A stretch of DNA of 64,000 bases, from NCBI RefSeq assembly GCF_014050145.1, contig NZ_JACFYF010000014.1:27514-91513 (forward strand), in the 5' to 3' direction. The position numbers were made by a program, and so were the translations under genes. Shown in pieces: positions 54,911 through 64,000 of this stretch (within the stretch, counting starts at the first letter, position 1; every line of letters starts with the position of its first letter). Origin of the DNA: Vibrio marinisediminis (GTDB lineage Bacteria; Pseudomonadota; Gammaproteobacteria; Enterobacterales; Vibrionaceae). The notes beneath the pieces are model-generated. The model ran no database searches and was not told the DNA's origin. It saw only the letters and a list, made by a program, of their open reading frames with translations.

Positions 54911-56401
54911 TTAATTGGCGGCAATACTTAACGGCCAACCAATATCGCTCTGACGATTTGCTTCAATTTCTAGTTCTGCGGCAGTGAGCGGGTTATCCGC
55001 TAACCAAGCAGCAGAGAGAGTAAGCTTAAGTTTGTCACCTTCAGAAGTGAGAGACACTTCAGGTTCAAGCTCTGAGTTACGACGATGGCTTAGCAATACC
55101 GCCAGACGTAACAGGCGCAATACCCGCTTTGCACTGGTCCCTGAAAGGGCATGTTGTTCAGGCAATGATGTTAGTTGTTCACGGTAACGGCGAACGATTT
55201 CAGCAAGGCAATGTTTCTGTGCTCGTGTATAACCTGGCAAATCGAGATTATTCAGCAGATACGCACTGTGTTCACCGCCTTTCTTAAAGTCGATAGTCAG
55301 ACCAATTTCGTGTAACTTTGCTGCCGTCTCAAGCAACATTTTTGCTTGCGATTCGGTAAACCAATCGGTTTGGCATTGCGCTAACAAACGTTCAGCCAGT
55401 GTGGCAACTTGCTCGCCGTAAGCATGGTCAATTTGGTAACGGTTTTGCACGCTGGTAATAGTACGAGCACGAATATCATCTTGCTTGAGTTCATCGACCA
55501 TTTCATACACTAAGCCTTCACGCAGTGCACCGCCGGCGAGTGTCATTGACTCAATTTCGAGTAATTCAAAAATGGCGATCAGAATCGACAGACCACTAGG
55601 AAATACCAGTGCTCTCTCAAGGGTCAAACCATCAATCTCTAGCTCTTCAAGGTGATCAGCTAACATCGCCTGCTTTTGTAGCCGTTTCAGTTTGGCGTGA
55701 GTAATAACCTCATCCATACCTTGCGCGAGCATGATCTCTTGTAAAGCTTGTACCGTGCCAGAAGCGCCAACACAAACGTCCCAGCCCAAATCTGTATAGT
55801 GCTCAAGGATAGGATGTAAGGTCTCTTTTGCCGCGGCAATGGCTTGATTGAAATTAGTGATGTTGAGTTGACGATCTTTAAAGTGGCGTTCTAGCCAAGT
55901 GACGCAACCCATTTTTAGGCTGGTGAGCGCTTTAGCTTCAAAGCCTTCACCGATGATTAGCTCGGTGCTTGCGCCACCAATATCGACCACGAGACGACGA
56001 CCACTACCACCAGAAGTGTGGGCAACCCCTTTATATATTGTGGCTGCTTCTTCCTCGCCGCAGATGACTTCAATCTTATGACCAAGAATTTGGTTCGCTT
56101 TCGCTAAGAAAACATCCACGTTGGTGGCTGTTCGTAAAGTAGCTGTGCCGACAATGCGAATGTTCTCTTTCGGGATATCTTGCAGTCGTTCTGCAAATAG
56201 ACTCAAGCAGTCCCACCCTCTTTGCATAGCTTCTTGGCTCAACGCATTAGTGTCGTTTAACCCAGCGGCAAGGCGCACCTTGCGCTTAATCTTAGCCATG
56301 GTCTGAACGCTGCCATCAATGTGACGCACAACGAGCATATGAAAACTGTTCGACCCGAGGTCGATAGCAGCGTAAAGCGGAGAGGGAACGGCTTGGCTCA
56401 T
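54911..56401 (-). CDS. gppA: Ppx/GppA-family phosphatase (guanosine pentaphosphate phosphatase)
   Basis: Converts pppGpp to ppGpp and may hydrolyse polyphosphate. 496 residues: ASKHA phosphatase fold with [15 protein letters not shown], the catalytic [12 protein letters not shown] region and [14 protein letters not shown], then an HD-like C-terminal domain ([12 protein letters not shown]). The position next to rhlB favours GppA over Ppx. The start at 56401 ([16 protein letters not shown]) fits the family; the frame is open 25 codons further, but into rhlB. Seven bases separate it from rhlB, same operon. Confidence 0.93.
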   Translation of the reverse strand: MSQAVPSPLYAAIDLGSNSFHMLVVRHIDGSVQTMAKIKRKVRLAAGLNDTNALSQEAMQRGWDCLSLFAERLQDIPKENIRIVGTATLRTATNVDVFLAKANQILGHKIEVICGEEEAATIYKGVAHTSGGSGRRLVVDIGGASTELIIGEGFEAKALTSLKMGCVTWLERHFKDRQLNITNFNQAIAAAKETLHPILEHYTDLGWDVCVGASGTVQALQEIMLAQGMDEVITHAKLKRLQKQAMLADHLEELEIDGLTLERALVFPSGLSILIAIFELLEIESMTLAGGALREGLVYEMVDELKQDDIRARTITSVQNRYQIDHAYGEQVATLAERLLAQCQTDWFTESQAKMLLETAAKLHEIGLTIDFKKGGEHSAYLLNNLDLPGYTRAQKHCLAEIVRRYREQLTSLPEQHALSGTSAKRVLRLLRLAVLLSHRRNSELEPEVSLTSEGDKLKLTLSAAWLADNPLTAAELEIEANRQSDIGWPLSIAAN

Positions 56402-56408
56402 AGACGAC

Positions 56409-57710
56409 TTAAGAATCCTTTTGCTGACGTGGTGGGCGAGAGCGATTTGGTTTACGGTTACCAGAACGTGAGCCACCAGTATTAGTGCGGCGTTGTTGCT
56501 GGTTACGCGTACGAAGACGGATCGGAGCAGGTAAATCCTGAACTAGAGCCGATGAATCATATTCCGATACTGGAATAGTATGTTCAATGTATTCTTCGAT
56601 TGCAGGTAAGTTAATCGCGTATTGCTCACAAGCAAAGCTGATTGAACTACCGCTAGCACCAGCACGGCCGGTACGACCGATACGGTGTACGTAGTCTTCA
56701 CAATCGTCTGGTAAGTCGTAGTTAAATACGTGAGTTACTTGTGGGATGTGTAGACCACGCGCTGCAACGTCAGTTGCAACTAAAATGTCGACTTCACCAC
56801 GAGTAAATTGCTCTAGGATACGCTCACGTTTTTTCTGTGGTACATCACCCGTCAATAGACCTACGCGGTGTTTGTCCGCAGCTAGGTGTCCCCATACTGA
56901 TTCACAGATGTGCTTAGTATTAGCAAATACGATAGCGCGATCTGGCCACTCTTCTTCAATGATGGTCTGTAGCAATGACATCTTATGTTCGTTAGAAGGG
57001 TAGAACAGTTCTTCTTTAATACGGTGACCCGTTTTTTGCTCTGGCTCAACAACAACTGATTCAGGCTCGTTCATATGTTCAAACGCAAGCTCTTGTACAC
57101 GGTACGAAAGCGTTGCAGAGAACAGCATGTTCAAACGATCTTTTGGCTCAGGCATGCGGCGGAACAAGAAACGAATGTCTTTAATAAAGCCAAGATCAAA
57201 CATGCGATCGGCTTCATCAAGAACAACAGCTTGAATGCTGTTGAGGTTAAACACGCGTTGTTTGTGGAAATCAATAATACGACCAGTCGTACCGATCAGA
57301 ATATCCACACCCTGTTCTAGCTTAGACAATTGCTTATCGTAGCTTTCGCCACCGTAAGCAAGTGCGGCTTTAATACCAGTGCTTTTGATCAGAGGTTCAG
57401 CATCGTTGTAGATCTGAATCGCCAACTCGCGCGTAGGCGCCATAATAATGGCACGTGGCTGAGTTGGTTGACGACCTTCCACTTCAGGCGTCGTCAGTAG
57501 GTGGTTAAAAGTAGCAGTAAGGAACGCTAATGTCTTACCAGTACCCGTTTGGGCCTGGCCTGCAATGTCACGGCCGGAGAGCAGGACCGGCAGCGCCTGA
57601 GCTTGGATAGGGGTACAAAATTCGAACCCTTTATCTTCCAAACCCTTTGTAACTTGGGGCTGTAACCCCAAATCGGCGAACTTTTGCTCTGTGATGTGCG
57701 TCTTCTTCAT
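56409..57710 (-). CDS. rhlB: ATP-dependent RNA helicase RhlB
   Basis: DEAD-box helicase of the RNA degradosome that unwinds mRNA for RNase E and PNPase. 433 residues: Q motif ([31 protein letters not shown]), [44 protein letters not shown], and a basic Arg/Gln-rich C-terminal tail ([16 protein letters not shown]) thought to bind RNase E or RNA. Divergent from trxA and followed by gppA, the E. coli order. Confidence 0.97.
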   Translation of the reverse strand: MKKTHITEQKFADLGLQPQVTKGLEDKGFEFCTPIQAQALPVLLSGRDIAGQAQTGTGKTLAFLTATFNHLLTTPEVEGRQPTQPRAIIMAPTRELAIQIYNDAEPLIKSTGIKAALAYGGESYDKQLSKLEQGVDILIGTTGRIIDFHKQRVFNLNSIQAVVLDEADRMFDLGFIKDIRFLFRRMPEPKDRLNMLFSATLSYRVQELAFEHMNEPESVVVEPEQKTGHRIKEELFYPSNEHKMSLLQTIIEEEWPDRAIVFANTKHICESVWGHLAADKHRVGLLTGDVPQKKRERILEQFTRGEVDILVATDVAARGLHIPQVTHVFNYDLPDDCEDYVHRIGRTGRAGASGSSISFACEQYAINLPAIEEYIEHTIPVSEYDSSALVQDLPAPIRLRTRNQQQRRTNTGGSRSGNRKPNRSRPPRQQKDS

Positions 57711-57821
57711 CGCTATAGAATATCAGCTTAAGCTTGCAATACGAAAGTAAATACATTCCAATAGGGCATCTCAATACTGGTTATCATCCAACCAGTACCG
57801 AAAAACACAGTGGAGTGGAAG

Positions 57822-58148
57822 ATGAGTGATAAGATTTTGCAGCTTACTGATGACGGTTTTGATAACGATGTAATCAATGCTGCAGGCCCTGTTCTTGTTG
57901 ATTTTTGGGCAGAATGGTGTGGTCCTTGTAAGATGATTGCGCCGATTCTTGACGAAATCGCAGAAGAATACGAAGGCAAACTCACTATCGGTAAATTGAA
58001 TATCGACCAAAACGCAGGTACTCCACCTAAATTTGGTATCCGTGGTATTCCAACGTTACTTCTTTTCAAAGATGGTAGCGTAGCAGCAACGAAAGTTGGT
58101 GCGCTGTCTAAAACTCAATTAAAAGAGTTCTTGGACGCTAACCTGTAA
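57822..58148 (+). CDS. trxA: Thioredoxin 1
   Basis: Cytosolic disulfide reductase, 108 residues, with the WCGPCKM active site in [16 protein letters not shown] and the cis-Pro loop [14 protein letters not shown]. The start at 57822 ([14 protein letters not shown]) has GGAAG just upstream and gives the normal length; an in-frame ATG four codons before is not needed. Divergent from rhlB. Terminator at 58167-58196. Confidence 0.98.
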   Translation: MSDKILQLTDDGFDNDVINAAGPVLVDFWAEWCGPCKMIAPILDEIAEEYEGKLTIGKLNIDQNAGTPPKFGIRGIPTLLLFKDGSVAATKVGALSKTQLKEFLDANL

Positions 58149-58166
58149 TCTCGCAGTTTAAATAAG

Positions 58167-58199
58167 ACCGTGCATTGACCAGTGCACGGTTTTGTTTTT
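58167..58199 (+). terminator. Terminator after trxA
   Basis: ACCGTGCA / TGCACGGT with an eight-base loop, then TTTGTTTTT. Confidence 0.88.
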
Positions 58200-58349
58200 G
58201 AACGGCAACAAAAGATAGACTAGGCTAGTATTTAGTGATAATTTATCGCACGTTAATTAAACAAGTATTCTCTTCTTGGTCGCTCCTGAGACCGAATTTC
58301 ATCTAACTAGACAACAGATCCTATTTTGACTAAACAAGCATCTACCACA

Positions 58350-59609
58350 ATGAATCTTACCGAACTGAAGAACAGACCCGTGTCTGATCTTGTTAAACTT
58401 GGCGAAAGCTTAGGTTTAGAAAACCTTGCGCGTCTAAGAAAACAAGACATTATCTTCGCAATCCTTAAAGCTCACGCGAAAAGTGGTGAAGATATTTTTG
58501 GCGATGGGGTTCTGGAAATTCTACAAGACGGTTTCGGTTTCCTACGTAGCGCAGACAGCTCTTACTTAGCTGGTCCTGACGATATCTACGTATCACCAAG
58601 TCAAATTCGTCGTTTTAACCTGCGTACAGGTGATTCGATTGCCGGAAAAATTCGTCCACCAAAAGATGGCGAACGTTACTTTGCTCTACTGAAAGTAAAC
58701 ACGGTAAACCACGACAAGCCAGATAATGCTCGTAACAAAATTCTGTTTGAAAACTTAACCCCTCTGCATGCCAATGAGCGCATGGTTATGGAGCGTGGTA
58801 ATGGTGCAACGGAAGACATTACGGCACGTATTCTTGACCTAGCTTCACCAATTGGTAAAGGTCAACGTGGTCTGATTGTTGCTCCGCCTAAAGCGGGTAA
58901 GACAATGCTGCTGCAAAACATTGCACAGAGCATTGCATACAACCACCCTGAGTGTGAGCTAATGGTACTTCTAATCGACGAACGTCCAGAAGAAGTAACT
59001 GAGATGCAACGCCTAGTAAAAGGTGAAGTGATTGCATCAACATTCGATGAGCCAGCATCTCGTCACGTACAAGTGGCAGAAATGGTAATCGAAAAAGCGA
59101 AACGCCTAGTAGAACATAAAAAAGATGTAGTGATCCTATTGGACTCTATCACTCGTCTAGCGCGTGCATACAACACAGTAATTCCTTCATCAGGTAAAGT
59201 ACTGACAGGTGGTGTGGACGCAAACGCATTACACCGTCCAAAACGCTTCTTCGGTGCAGCACGTAACGTAGAAGAAGGTGGTAGCTTAACTATCATCGCA
59301 ACGGCACTGGTTGATACTGGTTCTAAGATGGATGAAGTAATCTACGAAGAGTTTAAAGGTACAGGTAACATGGAACTGCACCTAAACCGTAAGATTGCTG
59401 AAAAGCGCGTATTCCCAGCGATTGATTTCAACCGTTCGGGTACTCGTCGTGAAGAGCTTCTAACTAAGACTGACGAGCTACAGAAAATGTGGATCCTGCG
59501 TAAGATTGTTCACCCAATGGGCGAAACAGACGCAATGGAATTCCTGATTGATAAATTGGCAATGACCAAAACTAATGACGAATTCTTTGATGCAATGCGT
59601 CGTCAGTAA
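58350..59609 (+). CDS. rho: Transcription termination factor Rho
   Basis: Hexameric RNA-dependent ATPase ending transcription. 419 residues, exactly the E. coli length, when started at ATG 58350 ([22 protein letters not shown]); a TTG eight codons upstream is also in frame but not supported. RNA-binding domain with DGFGFLRS, Walker [10 protein letters not shown], Walker [15 protein letters not shown]-loop and R-loop regions ([24 protein letters not shown]). The 200-bp leader after the trxA terminator may carry Rho-dependent autoregulation, as known in E. coli; I saw no clear leader peptide. Confidence 0.98.
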   Translation: MNLTELKNRPVSDLVKLGESLGLENLARLRKQDIIFAILKAHAKSGEDIFGDGVLEILQDGFGFLRSADSSYLAGPDDIYVSPSQIRRFNLRTGDSIAGKIRPPKDGERYFALLKVNTVNHDKPDNARNKILFENLTPLHANERMVMERGNGATEDITARILDLASPIGKGQRGLIVAPPKAGKTMLLQNIAQSIAYNHPECELMVLLIDERPEEVTEMQRLVKGEVIASTFDEPASRHVQVAEMVIEKAKRLVEHKKDVVILLDSITRLARAYNTVIPSSGKVLTGGVDANALHRPKRFFGAARNVEEGGSLTIIATALVDTGSKMDEVIYEEFKGTGNMELHLNRKIAEKRVFPAIDFNRSGTRREELLTKTDELQKMWILRKIVHPMGETDAMEFLIDKLAMTKTNDEFFDAMRRQ

Positions 59610-59712
59610 TTAAATCAATACGATAACGCCACCGTTTTATACGGTGGCGTTTTTGTTTGCATTATCTGTATTGTAACTGCACAATGAAGATGAATGTTAC
59701 AAGGAGGTTAAC

Positions 59713-60711
59713 ATGCAACAAGGAATGTTGTCGTCGCTTCTCCTATCCCTATTCTTGGCGTTAGGAATGCCGCACGCTATGGCCACTCAAATGTCCCCTG
59801 AGCGGGTTGAGCTATGGCGTCAAAGTGATCATATGCAATCAAAAGTGGCGGAGCTTTTGCAATACGCCATAGAAGATAATATTGATACCCTCAATTTTTC
59901 CCTTGAACGCTTAGCCTTCCCTCAGCAAGAAGTCGCCCGATATCAATTACTACAAAAGCTGGAACAGCAGCAGATTATCTTAACGCCTAAAATGGCTCTG
60001 TTTGTCGAACAACAGAAATCCATGGTACCTACTTATCAGGTACTTGAGCGGGGAGATGGCTATGAATTCACGACACCAGCATTTAATTATCCTGCGATAG
60101 CGAGTCGTTTGCTGAAACGCTGGTTGCAAGATCAATCGACATTGGATTTTGTACTGCAAGCTGAGCGCAAAGAATTGGAGTTGCGTTCGTGGTTGACCGA
60201 AGGCTCAGATTACCAAACACAGACCCGAGAGAAACTGCTTATTCGTGAGCTAGACAGCTTATCGCATGAAGCGGTAATCGCAATCACGGATCAACTAACT
60301 AAAGAGTCGGTGGTGGGTTGGCTACCTTCGGCGGAGGTCATGGTACGTTTGGCGCAAGTGAGCGAAGAAGCACAAGTGTATAAATTGGTTTGGTTGATGA
60401 AAGCCAATCACCATAGTGAGAATGAATTAATACGTTTAGCCAGCGTGGCAGATAGTTTCGCGGTAGAGCAACTGATGCAAGCTGTAAGCAATCCGAGCCT
60501 GCATGAGTTAGCGATTAAGCAATTGGTGAGCATTAAACCCATGACGACAAAGGTAGAAGCGTTTCTTATTGCGCGAATGGGCAGTGATGATGATGCCCCG
60601 TTTGTCGCCAGCCAGCTAGCTGAACACGGGTATTCAACATGGTTAACCGAGCTCGCTAATAGTGATCATCGCGTCAAGAGCCGACATATTCTTAATGCCT
60701 TGAGTCAATGA
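59713..60711 (+). CDS. Hypothetical exported protein between rho and ubiD
   Basis: A 332-residue protein I do not recognise. It has a signal peptide (GMLSSLLLSLFLALGMPHAMA, cut near residue 25), no further membrane helix and no cysteines in the mature part that I can see. The rest looks mostly helical, with repeated Leu/Ala-rich blocks in the C-terminal half (ELIRLASVADSFAVEQLMQAV, HELAIKQLVSIKPM, DDDAPFVASQLAEHGY) reminiscent of HEAT-like repeats. Good ribosome site AAGGAGG. Periplasmic scaffold is a guess. Confidence 0.8.
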   Translation: MQQGMLSSLLLSLFLALGMPHAMATQMSPERVELWRQSDHMQSKVAELLQYAIEDNIDTLNFSLERLAFPQQEVARYQLLQKLEQQQIILTPKMALFVEQQKSMVPTYQVLERGDGYEFTTPAFNYPAIASRLLKRWLQDQSTLDFVLQAERKELELRSWLTEGSDYQTQTREKLLIRELDSLSHEAVIAITDQLTKESVVGWLPSAEVMVRLAQVSEEAQVYKLVWLMKANHHSENELIRLASVADSFAVEQLMQAVSNPSLHELAIKQLVSIKPMTTKVEAFLIARMGSDDDAPFVASQLAEHGYSTWLTELANSDHRVKSRHILNALSQ

Positions 60712-60802
60712 GAAGAACGTGAATACCCACATTCAAAACAGGGATCGTCCGTTCTTCTTTTTTGATATACTGCACGTAGTTTAATCAGCCATTAGAAGAT
60801 CT

Positions 60803-62653
60803 ATGAGTTTTAAGGACTTACGCGATTTTATCGACCAGCTAGAGCAGCAAGGCAAGTTAAAACGCATTACTCACCCGATTGACCCTCATTATGAAATGAC
60901 GGAAATTAGCGACCGCATATTACGTGCGGGCGGTCCGGCATTGTTATTTGAAAACCCAATTGGCTACGATTATCCCGTATTGACCAATCTATTTGGTACC
61001 GCGGAGCGAGTGGCAATCGGTATGGGTCGCACGGAGGTCAAAGAGCTGCGCGAAGTTGGCAAGCTATTGGCTTATTTGAAAGAGCCAGAACCACCAAAGG
61101 GCTTCAAAGACGCATTTGAAAAACTGCCACTATTTAAGCAGGTTCTTAATATGCCGGCGAAGCGCCTGCGTAAAGCACCTTGTCAGGATATTGTTTGGCA
61201 AGGTCGCGAGGTTGATTTAGATAAAATCCCAGTGATGAGTTGCTGGCAAGATGATGTCGCTCCATTACTAACTTGGGGTTTGACCATTACCAAAGGACCA
61301 AATAAGAAGCGTCAGAACTTAGGTATCTATCGCCAGCAGAAGTTGGGTAAGAATAAGATTATCATGCGCTGGCTTGCTCACCGAGGTGGCGCTCTTGACC
61401 TACGAGATTGGATGGAAGCGAATCCTGGTCAGCCTTTCCCTATTTCCGTTGCCTTTGGTGCAGATCCCGCCACGATACTAGGCGCTGTAACACCAGTGCC
61501 GGATACGCTATCTGAATACTCTTTTGCTGGTTTACTGCGTGGTAGTCGCACTGAAGTGGTGAAATCTATCAGTAATGATCTTGAAGTTCCTGCAAGTGCA
61601 GAAATAGTGCTTGAAGGTTACATTGATCCAAATGAGTTTGCCGACGAAGGTCCGTATGGTGACCACACTGGTTACTACAACGAAAAAGAAAAACACCATG
61701 TCTTTACAATTACGCACATTACTATGCGTAAAGACCCTATCTACCACAGTACTTATACTGGTCGCCCACCAGATGAACCCGCAGTACTCGGTGTAGCACT
61801 TAATGAAGTGTTTGTGCCTATTTTGCAAAAGCAGTTCCCAGAGATAGAAGATTTTTACCTACCACCAGAAGGTTGCTCATACCGTATGGCGGTAGTGACG
61901 ATGAAGAAACAGTATCCAGGTCATGCTAAGCGAGTGATGATGGGGGTGTGGTCTTTCTTACGTCAGTTTATGTATACCAAGTACGTTATCGTATGCGATG
62001 AATCGGTTAATGCGCGTGACTGGAGTGAAGTGACCAAAGCAATGACCGATAATATGGATCCGGTTCGTGACACCTTGATGATCGAAAACACCCCCATTGA
62101 TTCTTTGGATTTTGCCTCGCCGGTTGTTGGGCTTGGTTCTAAAATGGGGTTGGATGCAACGATCAAGTGGGACGCAGAACTTGCGCTCTCACAAACTGAA
62201 CCGAAAACAGAGCTCAGTGATGCAACAAGTAAGCTTGAAGTTATCAAGCAGAGCATGTCACAGATCGTTGATATTTTCCTGCCACAAGGTGCCAAGTTAG
62301 GTCAAATGGTGTTGGTCTCGATCAAAAAGCAAAGTGTTGGCGAAGGGCGCCAAGTGATCGAAGGAATTTGGTCACAGCTCGAAGAGTTCGTCGATCCTAA
62401 GTTTGTCATAGTGTGCGATGATGACGTTAATATCCGAGATTGGAATGACGTGATTTGGGCGGTAACCACTCGAATGGATCCTGCTCGAGATAGTCTGTTA
62501 CACACACAGGCAAAATCGGCAGTAGGTCGAATGGCATGGGATGCAACCAATAAGCTTGGCGATGAAAAGCTGAGAGAGTGGGGGATCCCGATTAAGAAAG
62601 ACCCACAGCTTGTTGCAAGAATTGACGCTATTTGGCAACAGCTAGGTCTCTGA
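60803..62653 (+). CDS. ubiD: 3-octaprenyl-4-hydroxybenzoate decarboxylase UbiD with duplicated C-terminal domain
   Basis: Decarboxylates 3-octaprenyl-4-hydroxybenzoate in ubiquinone synthesis with the prenylated-FMN cofactor made by UbiX. 616 residues, about 120 more than E. coli UbiD. Normal regions are present ([73 protein letters not shown]). The extra length is an internal duplication: residues about 360-445 ([26 protein letters not shown]) recur at about 498-590 ([26 protein letters not shown]). Co-transcribed with the ferredoxin, whose ATG overlaps the stop. Similar long UbiD proteins occur in other vibrios, as I recall. Confidence 0.95.
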   Translation: MSFKDLRDFIDQLEQQGKLKRITHPIDPHYEMTEISDRILRAGGPALLFENPIGYDYPVLTNLFGTAERVAIGMGRTEVKELREVGKLLAYLKEPEPPKGFKDAFEKLPLFKQVLNMPAKRLRKAPCQDIVWQGREVDLDKIPVMSCWQDDVAPLLTWGLTITKGPNKKRQNLGIYRQQKLGKNKIIMRWLAHRGGALDLRDWMEANPGQPFPISVAFGADPATILGAVTPVPDTLSEYSFAGLLRGSRTEVVKSISNDLEVPASAEIVLEGYIDPNEFADEGPYGDHTGYYNEKEKHHVFTITHITMRKDPIYHSTYTGRPPDEPAVLGVALNEVFVPILQKQFPEIEDFYLPPEGCSYRMAVVTMKKQYPGHAKRVMMGVWSFLRQFMYTKYVIVCDESVNARDWSEVTKAMTDNMDPVRDTLMIENTPIDSLDFASPVVGLGSKMGLDATIKWDAELALSQTEPKTELSDATSKLEVIKQSMSQIVDIFLPQGAKLGQMVLVSIKKQSVGEGRQVIEGIWSQLEEFVDPKFVIVCDDDVNIRDWNDVIWAVTTRMDPARDSLLHTQAKSAVGRMAWDATNKLGDEKLREWGIPIKKDPQLVARIDAIWQQLGL

Positions 62654-62922
62654 TGGCACATCAAGTCACCTTAATACCTAGCCAAGTACAATTTGAAGTC
62701 CAGCAAGGACAAACGGTGTTAGAAGCTGCGCTCAACAATAATATAAGCTTCCCTCACCGTTGCCAGGTTGGAGCGTGTGCGATGTGCATGTGTAAAAAAA
62801 TCTCGGGTGAGGTCAGTTATGAACTGGAACCGATGCTCACTGAACAAGAACAACAACAAGGCTGGATATTTCCCTGTCTAGCTCATACAGAAAGTCATTT
62901 AGTCCTTACTTTTGAAGAGTAA
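62653..62922 (+). CDS. Small plant-type 2Fe-2S ferredoxin
   Basis: An 89-residue ferredoxin with the plant-type cluster motif [13 protein letters not shown] (CX4CX2C) and the distal Cys in IFPCLAH. Its ATG overlaps the ubiD stop by one base, and fre follows 14 bases on. Ferredoxin plus flavin reductase in one operon have the two halves that are fused in enzymes such as NqrF or AscD-like reductases, so they probably form a small electron chain. The acceptor is unknown; ubiquinone or flavin chemistry is a guess. A frame from 62632 exists but starts inside ubiD. Confidence 0.9.
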   Translation: MAHQVTLIPSQVQFEVQQGQTVLEAALNNNISFPHRCQVGACAMCMCKKISGEVSYELEPMLTEQEQQQGWIFPCLAHTESHLVLTFEE

Positions 62923-62936
62923 GCAAGAGGAAGCCC

Positions 62937-63650
62937 ATGAGTATTCAATGTAAAGTAAAGTCGATTGAGCCTTTGGCGTGTAATACCTTCCGTATATTGC
63001 TCCATCCAGAAAACCCGGTGACATTCAAAGCGGGTCAATATTTGATGGTGGTTATGGGAGAGAAAGATAAGCGCCCATTCTCTATTGCGAGTAGTCCTTG
63101 TCGACATCAAGGTGAGCTTGAGCTGCATATTGGTGCAGCAGAGCATAATGCTTACGCTTTAGAAGTGGTTGAAGCGATGAAATCGGCTTTAGAAAATAAT
63201 AGCTCTATTACCATTGATGCTCCACATGGTGACGCTTGGGTAAGAGAAGAAAGTGAACATCCATTGCTGTTGATCGCTGGCGGAACGGGTTTTAGTTATG
63301 TTCGTTCAATCTTAGATCACTGTGTAGCGCAGAATAAGCAAAACCCTATCTATCTATATTGGGGGGCGCGTGATCGTAGCCAGCTATACGCTAAAGCCGA
63401 GCTTAAAGAGATTGCCGCTAACCATAGCAACGTGCATTTCGTACCCGTTGTTGAGGAAGCGCCGCAAGATTGGCTGGGCAAGCGAGGCAATGTTCTCAAC
63501 GCTATCAATGAAGATTTCGAATCGTTAGCCGATTTTGATATCTATATAGCTGGTCGCTTTGAAATGGCAGGTTCTGCTCGCGAGCAGTTTACTCAAAATA
63601 AACAAGCGAGAAGTGACAGAATGTTTGCAGATGCTTATGCATTCATATAG
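62937..63650 (+). CDS. fre: NAD(P)H-flavin reductase
   Basis: A 237-residue ferredoxin-NADP+-reductase-fold enzyme that reduces free flavins with NAD(P)H (Fre/LuxG family). Flavin motif [10 protein letters not shown], nucleotide-binding [22 protein letters not shown] and the C-terminal DAYAFI. ubiD-fre adjacency is conserved in E. coli; here a ferredoxin gene is inserted between them. Ribosome site AGAGGA. Hairpin terminator at 63675-63702. Confidence 0.95.
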   Translation: MSIQCKVKSIEPLACNTFRILLHPENPVTFKAGQYLMVVMGEKDKRPFSIASSPCRHQGELELHIGAAEHNAYALEVVEAMKSALENNSSITIDAPHGDAWVREESEHPLLLIAGGTGFSYVRSILDHCVAQNKQNPIYLYWGARDRSQLYAKAELKEIAANHSNVHFVPVVEEAPQDWLGKRGNVLNAINEDFESLADFDIYIAGRFEMAGSAREQFTQNKQARSDRMFADAYAFI

Positions 63651-63674
63651 AAACCACTAGGTTTTATTGAGTTG

Positions 63675-63702
63675 AAGGGGGCTAAATGCCCTCTTTTTCG
63701 CC
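63675..63702 (+). terminator. Terminator after fre
   Basis: AGGGGGC / GCCCTCT stem (one G-U) with a five-base loop and T-run. Confidence 0.8.
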
Positions 63703-63759
63703 TTATTGGTGGTATTTTCAACGAACGGTCATTTTTTTGGTTTTTTTTTGCAAAAAGGG

Positions 63760-63787
63760 TTGCCAATAAAATTCGATTGCCTATAAT
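63760..63787 (+). promoter_or_regulatory. rRNA operon promoter P1
   Basis: TTGCCA and a consensus TATAAT, 16 bases apart, preceded by long T and A tracts of UP-element type (63732-63757) and followed by the GC-rich discriminator GCGC expected for stringent control. Confidence 0.85.
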
Positions 63788-63874
63788 GCGCATCCACTGA
63801 CAGGGCAGACGCCATAAGGCTTCAGCGATAGTCAGCGAAGTGAAAGCTTCTGAGAAAATAAATTGAAAAAGTAT

Positions 63875-63902
63875 TTGACTCTTTCAATTATCTCGTTAGA
63901 AT
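63875..63902 (+). promoter_or_regulatory. rRNA operon promoter P2
   Basis: TTGACT and TAGAAT, 16 bases apart, about 115 bp after P1. Confidence 0.8.
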
Positions 63903-63934
63903 TCACCTCCGCTTTGAGAGAAAGTTTCGAAGCA

Positions 63935-64000
63935 AGCTCTTTAACAATATAAACCTATCAATCTGTGTGGGCACTCGTTGATGATAATCCAATAAGTTGT
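63935..64000 (+). promoter_or_regulatory. 16S rRNA leader with boxA antiterminator (operon runs off the window)
   Basis: AGCTCTTTAACA (63935-63946) is the rrn boxA. The following sequence (CAATCTGTGTGGGCACTC) is the usual Vibrio pre-16S leader. The 16S gene itself starts beyond the right edge. Confidence 0.85.

Overview
The window is ordinary chromosomal DNA from a gammaproteobacterium of the family Vibrionaceae, almost certainly a Vibrio. This rests on gene content and order (tat-hemB-ryhB-polA-spf-engB; ilvYC-ubiK-vexBAR-rep; gor-rlmJ-prlC; rhlB/gppA divergent from trxA-rho; ubiD-ferredoxin-fre followed by an rRNA promoter), on a long Vibrio-type RyhB, and on Csr-type regulatory RNAs. I see no prophage, insertion sequence, integron or CRISPR array. 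The species cannot be named from the sequence. The left part resembles the origin-proximal large-chromosome region of known vibrios (inference).

Layout. 1-3.6 kb: the end of tatB, tatC, a TatD-family nuclease, hemB (magnesium-type metal loop) and a GNAT acetyltransferase. 3.6-9.2 kb: the iron-stress sRNA RyhB behind a Fur box, polA, Spot 42, a gene-free stretch with an orphan terminator, engB and cytochrome c4. 9.2-13.2 kb: a perfect CRP site, a Csr-type sRNA, a methyltransferase, yihI, a DUF2489 protein and hemN. 13.3-24.1 kb: divergent ilvY/ilvC, ubiK, an RND efflux operon with its TetR repressor and operator, rep and cytochrome c5. 24.4-25.0 kb: tRNA array Arg-His-Pro-His-Pro containing a perfect 214-bp duplication. 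25.7-31.1 kb: a peptide ABC transporter operon. 31.3-38.2 kb: eptA, a SPOR protein, a chemoreceptor, and a Na+-coupled amino-acid transporter preceded by two tiny leader ORFs. 38.3-43.1 kb: gor, rlmJ, prlC and an ERIC-like repeat.

43.1-45.6 kb holds a bufferin-type RiPP operon: an exported four-cysteine precursor (DUF2282), a DUF692 multinuclear iron oxidase, its DUF2063 partner and a DoxX membrane protein. The family is recently described, and this is the most unusual biochemistry in the window. 45.8-54 kb: uvrD with a LexA-like box, a second ERIC-like repeat, a second Csr-type sRNA on the minus strand with a VarA/GacA-type upstream box, an AraC regulator with a LysE exporter, rarD, recQ and a small companion gene. 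54-64 kb: yhhQ behind a preQ1-I riboswitch, gppA, rhlB, trxA, rho, a hypothetical exported protein, an enlarged ubiD with an internal duplication, a small ferredoxin, fre, and the tandem promoters and boxA of an rRNA operon whose 16S gene lies beyond the right edge.

The strongest hunting results are in RNA-level regulation and small genes: two Csr sponges, RyhB, Spot 42 with a possible neighbouring sRNA, a preQ1 riboswitch, and a probable leader-peptide-coupled switch in front of the amino-acid transporter at 36.6-36.9 kb. That last one is my best candidate for something undescribed. All assignments are by reading sequence and recalled family knowledge; no database search was run.
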